Under the pieces are notes generated by a model. It searched no databases. It had not been told where the DNA came from and worked only from the letters and a program-made list of their open reading frames with translations. The translations under genes were made by a program, and so were the position numbers. This document shows, one piece after another, positions 1 through 7,123 of a stretch of DNA of 13,250 bases; the first letter of the stretch is position 1; the number at the start of each line of letters is the position of its first letter. Origin of the DNA: Sporisorium sorghi. Its lineage: Eukaryota > Basidiomycota > Ustilaginomycetes > Ustilaginales > Ustilaginaceae. The stretch is taken from contig JALCCG010000422.1 in assembly GCA_023212695.1 (NCBI GenBank), positions 1 to 13,250 on the forward strand. The letters run 5' to 3'.

Positions 1-53
1 GTGACGGGTCGTGTTGGTCTTGTTGGTATTTTTGTTAATGATCTTTTCGCCCA

Positions 54-68
54 CCCCCCCCCCCCCCC
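54..68. repeat. Poly-C run (15 C)
   Basis: An uninterrupted run of 15 C lies 4 to 18 bases downstream of the TIM17 stop codon, so it probably falls in the 3' untranslated region or terminator region of that gene, where the transcript would read as poly-G. The exact length is prone to sequencing error. No function is assigned. Confidence 0.85.
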
Positions 69-71
69 TCT

Positions 72-569
72 CTACGCGCTAGGCAACGCCGCGCCCTGCC
101 CACCCGCCCCTGGCAGCGTATCCGGGATAATCGGCGCGACCTGTTTATTCCCCTCTGCCATCATCCTCTGCATCAGCACGCCCACGCCTTCGAAAACGCC
201 CAACAGAATCCCGCACATGATGCCGCTGCCCACGGCCGTCTTGGGCCCGCTCCTGATCGCCAGGCCGCCGCCGGTCATGAATCCGGCGATGATCGCGTTC
301 CACGGGTCCTCCTTCTGCCTGATCCCTTTGACTGCGCAGTCGAACGAGGAGAACATGCCGCCCCAGACGCCGAAGTTGCCGCCGAGCACGGGGGCACGGG
401 CTTTGATTGCGGATAGAGAGCCTGGCAGGCGCGAACCGCGCGGTGAGTTGCGCGCGCCTTTGATGCCGTGCCAGATGGTACCGCCGACGGCACCCATGGC
501 GAAGGCGCCGCCGAAGTCGTTGAGGATCACCCAGGGGCATGGGTCGCGTGTGTGGTCGGCGTGGGACAT
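72..569 (-). CDS. TIM17: Mitochondrial import inner membrane translocase subunit TIM17
   Basis: This is a 165-residue core subunit of the TIM23 complex, which passes presequence-bearing precursors across or into the mitochondrial inner membrane. The N terminus has the family hallmark [18 protein letters not shown] (residues 9-26). Four hydrophobic segments fit the Tim17/22/23 fold: about 17-38, 62-82, 91-107 and 112-133. The PRAT signature G-x2-F-x10-R-x3-D-x6-A-G-x3-G fits exactly at G70, F73, R84, D88, A95-G96 and G100. Cys11 and Cys78 correspond to the conserved pair that forms a disulfide in the yeast protein. The length is close to yeast Tim17, and the tail after about residue 140 is short, Pro/Gly/Ala-rich and poorly conserved, as is usual. 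There is no intron in the coding region. The ATG at 569 has A at -3 and directly precedes the conserved acidic N-terminal segment, so the start is secure. Tim22 and Tim23 were considered, but the DPCPW-type N terminus is specific to Tim17. Confidence 0.97.
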   Translation of the reverse strand: MSHADHTRDPCPWVILNDFGGAFAMGAVGGTIWHGIKGARNSPRGSRLPGSLSAIKARAPVLGGNFGVWGGMFSSFDCAVKGIRQKEDPWNAIIAGFMTGGGLAIRSGPKTAVGSGIMCGILLGVFEGVGVLMQRMMAEGNKQVAPIIPDTLPGAGGQGAALPSA

Positions 570-1013
570 TGTGGCTGGTGTGAGCAGCTAAGGAGAGCGC
601 TGCTTATTGGTGGAGAGGGTGGTGGTGGTGGTGGAGCGGTCCGATGAGGAGGGCTGTGGTACGACAGGCGATGGTGCTGGTCGCTGCTGAACGCCGTGCA
701 ATGCCTGTGTGGCTGTTAGGGTTCTCGCTGCTAGAGTAGGAAGTGCAGATACAAGCTCTCGTTGACAGTGCTCGGATTCGCTGCTGTGTGTCCGAGCTGC
801 TCGTCCTTCGTATCGGTGCCGTTGAACCTGGTGTCTCCTGACCTCGATGTTCCGATCAAAAGAAGTGCCGACCTGAACACGAAATAAGCCTATCGAAAGA
901 TCCGTGTCTCGTGAAAGCTTCTCAATCAGCGTCCGCTTTGAGCCAATATCGATCGTATGGCGCAAGATGGGAAACCGTCGCAGTGGCAGTAGTACACAAG
1001 TGGTCGTCGTAGT

Positions 1014-1041
1014 GATAGTGATGAGAAGATAGTGATGAGAA
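1014..1041. repeat. Tandem duplication of a 14-base unit
   Basis: Two perfect adjacent copies of gatagtgatgagaa occupy 1014-1027 and 1028-1041. They lie upstream of TIM17, between its presumed leader and the poly-A run. Replication slippage is the simplest explanation. A duplicated regulatory site is possible but unsupported. Confidence 0.85.
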
Positions 1042-1074
1042 GCTCGACACAACCCCACCACTTGCCGGTCCAGC

Positions 1075-1091
1075 AAAAAAAAAAAAAAAAA
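1075..1091 (-). promoter_or_regulatory. Poly(dA:dT) tract upstream of TIM17
   Basis: This is a run of 17 A on the plus strand (T on the TIM17 coding strand), about 506 bases upstream of the TIM17 start codon and just inside the upstream end of the ATG-free stretch. Poly(dA:dT) tracts are known nucleosome-excluding promoter elements in fungi. The promoter role here is inferred from position only. Confidence 0.35.
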
Positions 1092-1413
1092 CCCTCAAAA
1101 ATTGCATTCCGATTTCTTTCTCTCAGCCGGGAAGAACGAAAAAGGCTGAGCCAACATTTTTTGCAGAAAGGAAAGAAATCGGGGCGCTCAGCCTCTTTCT
1201 GCTTCCCGATCTGGTGCACATTTCGCGCGAGAGGTGCCTCGGTGCACTCTCGCCGCGCGTCGTCATGCTCCTCCTCCTGCTCAGCTCAACGGGATCCTGC
1301 ACACACGAGCTCAGCACACCCACTCTACTCACAAGCACGACAGCAGATCACACGCTTCCATCACCACACCCAGAAGTCAAGCAAACGAAATCTATTCTCC
1401 ATACTTTGCAACT

Positions 1414-3183
1414 TCAGGCCCCCATAGCAGCCCTGTTGATCTGCGGCGTCTCCCTCGGATCGACATACCTCACATGGCCCAACCCCAACCAATCCCCCCA
1501 CACCTTCCACCACGGCACGCCCTGCGGCACCTTGCCACCCTTCAAGCCAGTATACACAAAGTCGTCCCACTTGGGGAAGTGTGCTTTGAGCATGTAGTTC
1601 ACCTGCCAGTCGGGCTGCATGCTTGTAACCCTTCCGCTCTTGGCGTCGATGTACCAGCTCTTGCAGCCGCTGGTGAAGACCAGCTTGCTCATGGCTTTCG
1701 CGATGAAGTGCTGTTCGTCCAGCTCCGCTTTCAACTTGACTTCGAAGGTGGGGATCTTGTACATGGCCAGCTTCGAATCCGCCTCCGGAGAGGTGGAGGG
1801 CATGTGCTCAATAGCAGCCTGCGCGGGCCTCGCAGCCGCCAGGACGGGCTTAGCCACCTCGAGCAGAAAATTCACCATGCACTCCGAGGCGAAGATGAGC
1901 GACTGGTTGCCCGTGCCCGTGTTGGCGGCGTTGATCTGGCCCATGTTCGGAAAGCCGCTGTTCAGCGCCGAGCGGTACGCCAGCATGCCGCCCTCGCCGT
2001 ACTTGTCCCAGTGCTCGTGCAGCGTTCGGTGCGTGCCTACGATCGTCATGGGCGCGCCGGCAGCGTGCGGCTCAAAGCCGTTGGCCATGACGATCACGTC
2101 CGCCTTCACGCGCGTTCCATCGGCGCGTATAGCGTGGTGCGGCTCGATGCGTGCGAGTTTGACGTCCGTGACTCTGACGTGTGGCTGGCGGAGCGTGGGC
2201 AGGTAGTCGTCGTCGATAATGCGGCGTTTGCAGCCGACCATGAGCTCGTTTTTGCGTGGGAGGAGCATGTCCCAGTACTCGCGGGGTGCGTTTTTCTTCA
2301 TGTGCGCCTCGCATTTTCTCCTCCAGTTCCATCTGAACAGCCTACCCAAAGGGTTCTGCAGGATCATGATGAAGTGCGATTCGAGCACGAGCCAGATGAT
2401 GAGGCGCTGGAACTTGCGCACGAACACGGAGCGCTTCAGGAGCCACTTGAACCCCGGGATCGAGTCGAACGGCTGGTGCGGGTGCGGCGCGATCCAGTGC
2501 TTGCTGCGGATGAACTGCGTCAGGCTCTTGGCGTGCTCTGCGATGTACGGCACGCACTGCGTAGCCGAGCACCCGTTGCCGACGAGCACGACGTCCTTAC
2601 CATCCAAGTTCACCGAGTGATCCCACGCCGCAGTGTGGAAGATCGGACCCGCAAACGTCTCGTGCCCCTCGATATCGCACGGCTTGGGCTGCGACAACCC
2701 GCCCACAGCACTGACGAAGAACTTGCACACAAAGTGGTGCTTCTTCCCCTCGTCCTTGCCGGCATCGCTCCAATCCTGCGACCACACGTGCCACAGGCCC
2801 GTCTCGCGATCGTACCGAGCCTCCTGCACCGTCGTGCGGAAATGGAAGTTCTTGTACAGCTCGTGCTCCGCCGCCACCGTGCCAAAGTACTGCTTGAGCT
2901 CCTTTTGCTGCGGATAGAACGTCGTCCAGTCGCCCTTGGTCGCAAACGAAAAAGAGTACACGGGCGCAGGCACATCGCACGCACACCCCGGGTACGAGTT
3001 GTTCGTCCACGTGCCCGAAGGATCGGGACCGCGCTCGAGGATCTTGAAGTCGTGGATGTTGAGCTTGCGCTTGAGCTGACACGCCATGGCAATGCCAGAG
3101 ATGCCGGCGCCCACGATGACCACGTCGTGGTACTCGGGGGTCAGCTTGGGCTGCGTGAGCGGCGGCAGGGTAGTGGCCGTCAT
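1414..3183 (-). CDS. Flavin-dependent monooxygenase, Baeyer-Villiger type
   Basis: This 589-residue class B flavoprotein monooxygenase is predicted to use FAD, NADPH and O2 to insert oxygen next to a carbonyl, turning ketones into esters or lactones. The FAD Rossmann motif is GAGISG (25-30), preceded by a hydrophobic strand. The GTW...YPGCACD segment follows at 57-70. The Baeyer-Villiger fingerprint F-x-G-x3-H-x3-W-D lies at F177, G179, H183, W187 and D188. The second, NADPH-binding Rossmann motif is GNGCSA (202-207). Further family landmarks are GCKRR (317-321), DVIVMANGFE (362-371) and SGCKSWYID (505-513). The W-D ending of the fingerprint favours Baeyer-Villiger enzymes over N-oxide-forming FMOs, which usually end in Tyr or Phe. 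The length is normal for the family, and there are no introns, signal peptide or clear membrane segment, so it is probably cytosolic. The ATG has A at -3 and stands shortly before the FAD motif. The substrate cannot be told, and no neighbour suggests a biosynthetic cluster. Confidence 0.9.
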   Translation of the reverse strand: MTATTLPPLTQPKLTPEYHDVVIVGAGISGIAMACQLKRKLNIHDFKILERGPDPSGTWTNNSYPGCACDVPAPVYSFSFATKGDWTTFYPQQKELKQYFGTVAAEHELYKNFHFRTTVQEARYDRETGLWHVWSQDWSDAGKDEGKKHHFVCKFFVSAVGGLSQPKPCDIEGHETFAGPIFHTAAWDHSVNLDGKDVVLVGNGCSATQCVPYIAEHAKSLTQFIRSKHWIAPHPHQPFDSIPGFKWLLKRSVFVRKFQRLIIWLVLESHFIMILQNPLGRLFRWNWRRKCEAHMKKNAPREYWDMLLPRKNELMVGCKRRIIDDDYLPTLRQPHVRVTDVKLARIEPHHAIRADGTRVKADVIVMANGFEPHAAGAPMTIVGTHRTLHEHWDKYGEGGMLAYRSALNSGFPNMGQINAANTGTGNQSLIFASECMVNFLLEVAKPVLAAARPAQAAIEHMPSTSPEADSKLAMYKIPTFEVKLKAELDEQHFIAKAMSKLVFTSGCKSWYIDAKSGRVTSMQPDWQVNYMLKAHFPKWDDFVYTGLKGGKVPQGVPWWKVWGDWLGLGHVRYVDPRETPQINRAAMGA

Positions 3184-4019
3184 CCTGAGATGTTCTCCTT
3201 CGAGATGGGAAGTCTAGCTCGTAGGAAGCACAAGAGTATGAATGGATGGAGGGATGGAGGGATGGAGGGATGAATGATGATAGCGAGAAGAGAAGAGAAG
3301 GGAGAAGGTAACCTCCGAGCTGCCCTTTTGAAGCAAACACGGCCTAAGAGCCAAAGGCTCGACAGAAACGAGAAGCCGGTTTGAGGCTGCCAAGCAGAGC
3401 GAAATGCGGGGGTTTGGACGCCCAAAAAGAAGGTGTCCACCGACGTCCAGACAGATGTCCACCGAGCCATTCTCCGACAGGTCTCAAATCCTCTTTTCAC
3501 GCGCTCTCTCTCGCTCACTGGCCTTCTGAAGAAGACCATGCACAATCCCCTCTCTGCCCAGGCGAATCAAAATCTTCCCAGTGGCGATTCTTGAGTTCTT
3601 CTCGCCCACGCTCAACCCTGGGCTAATCGCCGCATGCTCTAGCTCCAATCCAAGCGATTCGCGGTCTGAGCAAAGACAAGGCTCAGACGGCTCTGAATCC
3701 AGCCCCAACGCACTCCTCGCCGACGAACGAAAAACGACAGTGTTTACGCAACGAAAGCTAGATCACAGATACAAAAGAGAGAGTGTTCAATCTGCGAAGC
3801 CTGGCTAGGTTCTGAAGAGGACCGGATCAAGATAAATGAGAGAAAGCGCAAAATAGACTGCTCGCCGTTCGACCGCCTCGTAAGGCAGGAAGCGTGCAAG
3901 CCCAGAAGGGGGAATGTCCGTATGAATGAGTCTTGGGATGAGAGATAAAACGCGGGCACGATGCGAGTTCCGAGCCCTACTCCGAGAAAGGCTTTTTGTA
4001 CTTGTCACCCGCCCACGCT
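3184..4019. other. Intergenic region: monooxygenase promoter/leader and 3' side of the lyase-like gene
   Basis: No credible gene is visible in this 836-base gap. The part next to the monooxygenase start is GA-rich on the plus strand (CT-rich on the coding strand), includes an 8-base tandem repeat, and has no minus-strand ATG from 3184 to 3467, as expected of a 5' leader. A CATCTCAG sequence ends just before the ATG and resembles a splice acceptor, but I found no good matching donor, so no leader intron is called. The part towards 4019 should hold the 3' end of the lyase-like gene. The short open frames here have no recognisable domain. Confidence 0.6.
3244..3272. repeat. 8-base tandem repeat in the monooxygenase leader
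   Basis: About 3.6 copies of an 8-base unit (ggatggag on the plus strand, CTCCATCC on the coding strand) lie 61-89 bases upstream of the monooxygenase ATG. The tract adds to a pyrimidine-rich leader. Copy number is likely to vary between strains. Confidence 0.85.
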
Positions 4020-6671
4020 CTAGTTGTGCGAGGTGAGCGTCCACTGGCTCAGCGGAACCGAGTTGGGCGTGGCCTGGTCAGCGGCCGAGAGCGAGTCCCA
4101 CTGCGGCTGCCACAGCACCTGCACCGTCTGCGAGCCCGACTGCACGCCGCCGAGCTTGATCTGCAGCGCCGTCACGCCCGTGTTGGGGATGTCCGAATCC
4201 TCAGGAGGCGGCGTGTACACGGCGGTGCCGTAGATGCGCGTGGCGGGAGGACCGTCCAGGGTGAAGGTCGCGTTGGACGGGCTCAGGATCTGCACCTTCA
4301 TCGTCTTGGTGCCTCCCAAGCTCGCCTTGAGGCCCGTGGCGGCGTTGGGATCCGTGATGGAGCTCTGCGTCAGCGTAGCCGTCCTGCCGTCCGACGAGAG
4401 CGTGACGGTGCCGTTGGTCTGCACACGCCACTGCACGTCGGTGATCTGGCTCGACTGGGCAATCTCGTCCTGCACCAGCACCTGTCGGCGGCCGTTGAGC
4501 ATGCGGATACCTCGCTGCACAGTGCCCGCGGGCTGGCTGTAGCAGCTGCTCAAGTCGCTGATGAACTGCACCGCGTCGGCGGTAGCCGGCTTGAAGGTGA
4601 GGTCGCCGCTCTGCGCGACACCCGTCGTGTTGAACGTGTTGATGGGTCGGCAGTTGACGTCCTGGTTCTGCATGTTGAGCACTAGCGTGTTCTGGCCCTG
4701 CGTCGCCTTACGGTAGTAGGTCCATCGAGCCGAACCTTGCGTCTCGTTCGAGAAGTAGTCGGTGGAGAGGTAGTTGTCGCTGCCGTACTCGCCGGCCCAT
4801 CGGGTTCCCAATGCATCGAGCACAAAGTCACCCGCATCCAAGTCGCCGTGCGTCTGGTGACCGGTCAAGTTCGAGGCCTTGATGCCGACAAAGACGGCGC
4901 TGGGGTCAGTCCACGAGCTGCGCATGCTGGCCCACGATCCGCGGTCATCGTCAAAGTAGCGGTCGAGCGGGAGGCTGTTCCAGAAGGCACCCTTGGCAGT
5001 GGGCTCGTACCAGAACATGCTGAGCGGGTCAAACGAGGCGTCGGCACGGTCGCGCTGGTAGACGGCGGGGCGGGCGTCGCCCGAGAGCTTCGAGTAGAGC
5101 ATGAGCTGGTTGGCAGTGGTGGCAAACTTGTTGGGGCCGTTGTCGCCGTAAGCGAAGAGACCACCGGGGCCAGAGACGTACATGTGGAAGTAGGACGTCT
5201 TGTCCCAGTTGGGGTTCTGCGCCATGAGACCCTGGTCGGTGCCCGTAGCCGTGATGAGGGCCGAGAGGGCACGACCCTGAGCGTTGGTTCCAAAGTACCA
5301 GTAGTTGGCGGTCTCGGTCCAGGTGCCATCGTCGTAGACGCCGCGCATGCAGTTGGCCTTCATGTTGGTGAGGGCCGAGTTGATGATGCTGTCGGCGGTG
5401 GCGGTAGCGTTGGCATCGCCGTCGCCGCGGATGGCGAGCGCACCGGTGAGCAGACCACCGTTGCAGACGCAGTTCCAGTTGCCGTCACCGTTGGCGGGCT
5501 CCTTCCACCAGCCGTCGCCCGTGGCGTACTGGTTGAGACCGGGGAACAGACCGTACTGGACGATGGCGTTGCGGATCATGGACTGCTCGGTGGAGTTCCA
5601 GTCGTTGTAGAGCCAGTCGTAGGCCATGCCGAAAGCGGCGGTCATCTCAGCCGTGTCAAGGAAGTGGGCCGGGTTCCAGCGCGTGCCGTTCTGGCCGAAA
5701 AAGTTGTTGGTGTTGCCGGCGGCGTTGTTGAGCTCGGCGTAGAGACGGTCCTTCCACATGGTGTTGTTGGAGAGCTTGTAAGCATAAGCCCAGGCCTTGA
5801 CACGCATCTGGATGGCACGGCTGACGTCGAGGATACCGGAGCCGGTGAAGCCACCGTCGGCGACGTAGGCGACGAAAGGCTGGGCGGCCCAGTTGGTGGC
5901 GTTGTTGAAGATGGTGGAGTTCCAGACGGTGAGGTAAGCGTCGTTGGCGATCTTGGTGGGGAGGCAGTCCCACTCGGCCTGGGTGGTCATGATACGCGGG
6001 TGAGGACGCAGGTTGGTGAGGCTGTTGGTGGCGGTCCACGAGTCGGAGCACGTCGAGTTGTGGGAGACGCCGTTGTAGGCTGGGGCGGAGGTGTCAACAT
6101 TGTTCGAGACGTAGGAAGGGTTACCGTAAGGGTCGGTGCCCTGGTAGAAGAGCATGTTGTTACCGCCGTTCTTGGCAGCCTGCTGTGCGGCGGTGAGGAC
6201 GGCACCCTGGACGTTGGGGGTAGAGCCGCTGCCGGTGCTGCCACTGCCGCTGTTGCTGGCACCGACGCTGGGCGACTTGTTGTTGTTGTTGTTGTTCGAG
6301 GCTCGCGAGCCAACGACACCGCCTACAACGGCACCGGCGATGACGAGGATGAGAAGAGGAACACCAAACTTGATCCACTTGGAGACGCCGCGCTTAGGCT
6401 TGGCGTACGAGTAAGTAGCAGCGGCGTTGGTAGCAGCGTTGCGCTGCTGGCCGTAGCCGGCACCAGCACCGGCACCAGCGCCAGTGTTGTAGAGGCCCTC
6501 GGAGGACTCCTTGTAGGAGCCATGGTAGCCCGAGGCCTGGTCAGGGTAGTCACGGTAGCCGCTGGGGGTCTGGGCGCCATAGCCTTGTTGCTGGTAGGAC
6601 TGCTGGTAGCGCTCGTCGTACTGCGAGGCGTTGGAGTGCATGTAAGGATCCTGGGGTCGCTGGTACGACAT
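4020..6671 (-). CDS. Type II membrane protein with heparinase II/III-like polysaccharide lyase ectodomain
   Basis: This is an 883-residue protein. Residues 1-97 form a Tyr/Gln/Gly-rich, probably cytoplasmic tail with a Gly-Ala repeat. Basic residues KRGVSKWIK then lead into one membrane helix (about 102-121), predicting N-inside topology. An Asn6 run and a Ser/Gly linker follow, then a large outer domain with at least twelve N-glycosylation sequons. The ectodomain looks like the alpha/alpha-toroid plus beta-sandwich of heparinase II/III-like lyases, which cleave uronic-acid polysaccharides by beta-elimination. Landmarks are E453 with NYWY (456-459), FAYGDNG (506-512) and HGDLDAGDFVLDALGTRWAG starting at H608, a typical metal-site/core motif of the family. 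The C-terminal part (about 720-880) is strand-rich. The substrate is unknown. The first in-frame Met is at 6671, with A at -3. The frame stays open upstream, but only through an intron and without any ATG. Catalytic residues are not proven, so a non-lytic binding role remains possible. Confidence 0.82.
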   Translation of the reverse strand: MSYQRPQDPYMHSNASQYDERYQQSYQQQGYGAQTPSGYRDYPDQASGYHGSYKESSEGLYNTGAGAGAGAGYGQQRNAATNAAATYSYAKPKRGVSKWIKFGVPLLILVIAGAVVGGVVGSRASNNNNNNKSPSVGASNSGSGSTGSGSTPNVQGAVLTAAQQAAKNGGNNMLFYQGTDPYGNPSYVSNNVDTSAPAYNGVSHNSTCSDSWTATNSLTNLRPHPRIMTTQAEWDCLPTKIANDAYLTVWNSTIFNNATNWAAQPFVAYVADGGFTGSGILDVSRAIQMRVKAWAYAYKLSNNTMWKDRLYAELNNAAGNTNNFFGQNGTRWNPAHFLDTAEMTAAFGMAYDWLYNDWNSTEQSMIRNAIVQYGLFPGLNQYATGDGWWKEPANGDGNWNCVCNGGLLTGALAIRGDGDANATATADSIINSALTNMKANCMRGVYDDGTWTETANYWYFGTNAQGRALSALITATGTDQGLMAQNPNWDKTSYFHMYVSGPGGLFAYGDNGPNKFATTANQLMLYSKLSGDARPAVYQRDRADASFDPLSMFWYEPTAKGAFWNSLPLDRYFDDDRGSWASMRSSWTDPSAVFVGIKASNLTGHQTHGDLDAGDFVLDALGTRWAGEYGSDNYLSTDYFSNETQGSARWTYYRKATQGQNTLVLNMQNQDVNCRPINTFNTTGVAQSGDLTFKPATADAVQFISDLSSCYSQPAGTVQRGIRMLNGRRQVLVQDEIAQSSQITDVQWRVQTNGTVTLSSDGRTATLTQSSITDPNAATGLKASLGGTKTMKVQILSPSNATFTLDGPPATRIYGTAVYTPPPEDSDIPNTGVTALQIKLGGVQSGSQTVQVLWQPQWDSLSAADQATPNSVPLSQWTLTSHN
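6279..6296 (-). repeat. AAC trinucleotide repeat coding Asn6
   Basis: Six AAC codons encode an Asn run just after the membrane helix of the lyase-like protein, at the start of its Ser/Gly linker. This is a coding microsatellite, and changes by whole codons would only alter linker length. Confidence 0.9.
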
Positions 6672-6709
6672 GATGGGCGAAGAAGCTGCCTCCTGGAGAA
6701 GTTCGCTTC

Positions 6710-6811
6710 CTGTGAAGAGTGAAGAGCAGAGATGTGAGTGAGTGAGAATGAACAGGGTTGTCTCGAAAGGCTGCTGACGACGTTGAGGCAGTAGGCAGTC
6801 GAAAAGCTTAC
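6710..6811 (-). other. Predicted intron in the 5' leader of the lyase-like gene
   Basis: Read on the minus strand, a consensus donor GAAG|GTAAGC lies at 6811 and a pyrimidine-rich acceptor CTCTTCACAG ends at 6710, giving a 102-base intron. CTCAC repeats that could serve as branch point lie about 18-30 bases before the acceptor. Splicing would leave a short second leader exon of 38 bases before the ATG at 6671. No ATG occurs in either flanking leader segment or in the intron. The call rests on splice-site quality alone. Confidence 0.75.
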
Positions 6812-7079
6812 CTTCGAAGGACGAGCGAACAGAGGACGGAAGGTGAGGGGTTGTGGTGAGGGGTTGGTAGTGAAGAGGAGGAGGAGGAGGAGGATGGTGG
6901 CGACGACGAAAGAGAGAAAGCCAAGTGGGCTCGGTGATTGTCGAGGATCGCACACTCAGCAAAAAGGGTTCCGAGGCGGTGTCAGTTCAGGCAGTGAGCG
7001 AGTGAGGAAGAGCCGCCTCCTGCTCAGAGTGACAGTGACAGCTGGCCTTGCACTCGCAGAAAGGGGCGCGCCGACACGC

Positions 7080-7123
7080 AAAACAATTAAAAATTTTAAA
7101 AATTTATTTTTAGTTTTAGTTTT
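7080..7123 (-). promoter_or_regulatory. AT-rich block, candidate promoter element of the lyase-like gene
   Basis: This is a 44-base stretch made almost entirely of A and T in an otherwise GC-rich region, with aaaatttt-type palindromic runs. It sits about 410-450 bases upstream of the start codon and above the CT-rich leader on the coding strand. Placement fits a nucleosome-depleted promoter core or TATA-like region. This is inferred from composition and position only. Confidence 0.35.

Larger units (their letters stand above)
570..1413. other. Intergenic region: TIM17 leader/promoter and downstream side of the monooxygenase gene
   Basis: This 844-base gap holds no convincing gene. The minus strand from 1104 down to 570 contains no ATG, while the plus strand over the same stretch has eight, which fits a long 5' leader of the TIM17 transcript. 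One minus frame (588-1076) stays open for about 163 codons but contains no ATG and encodes a compositionally odd Ser/Thr/Arg-rich peptide, so I do not call it. A (TGG)n stretch lies at about 619-636, a 14-base tandem duplication at 1014-1041 and a run of 17 A at 1075-1091. The part from 1092 to 1413 should include the 3' end of the monooxygenase transcript. No clear leader intron was found. Confidence 0.6.

Noticed and set aside
588..1076. A 162-codon minus-strand open frame just upstream of TIM17
   Set aside because: It has no ATG, only a TTG start, and no domain. TIM17 already has a complete, family-typical N terminus at 569, so this is unlikely to be a missing exon. It is better explained as leader.
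1234..3273. A 679-codon open frame on the plus strand, antisense to the monooxygenase
   Set aside because: It mirrors a gene with strong G/C-ending codon bias, which removes stop codons from the opposite strand. The peptide is Arg/His/Leu/Val-rich with no domain, whereas the minus-strand protein has all family motifs.
4737..6722. A 661-codon open frame on the plus strand, antisense to the lyase-like gene
   Set aside because: Same cause: the translation is a Val/Gly/Ala/Glu-rich string with no recognisable fold, while the minus-strand frame carries a membrane helix, sequons and the HGDLDAGDF motif.
6672..6962. N-terminal extension of the lyase-like protein by 97 residues
   Set aside because: The extension has no ATG, would begin at a TTG, and runs through a consensus intron (6710-6811). 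The peptide has no membrane or targeting feature that the shorter form lacks.
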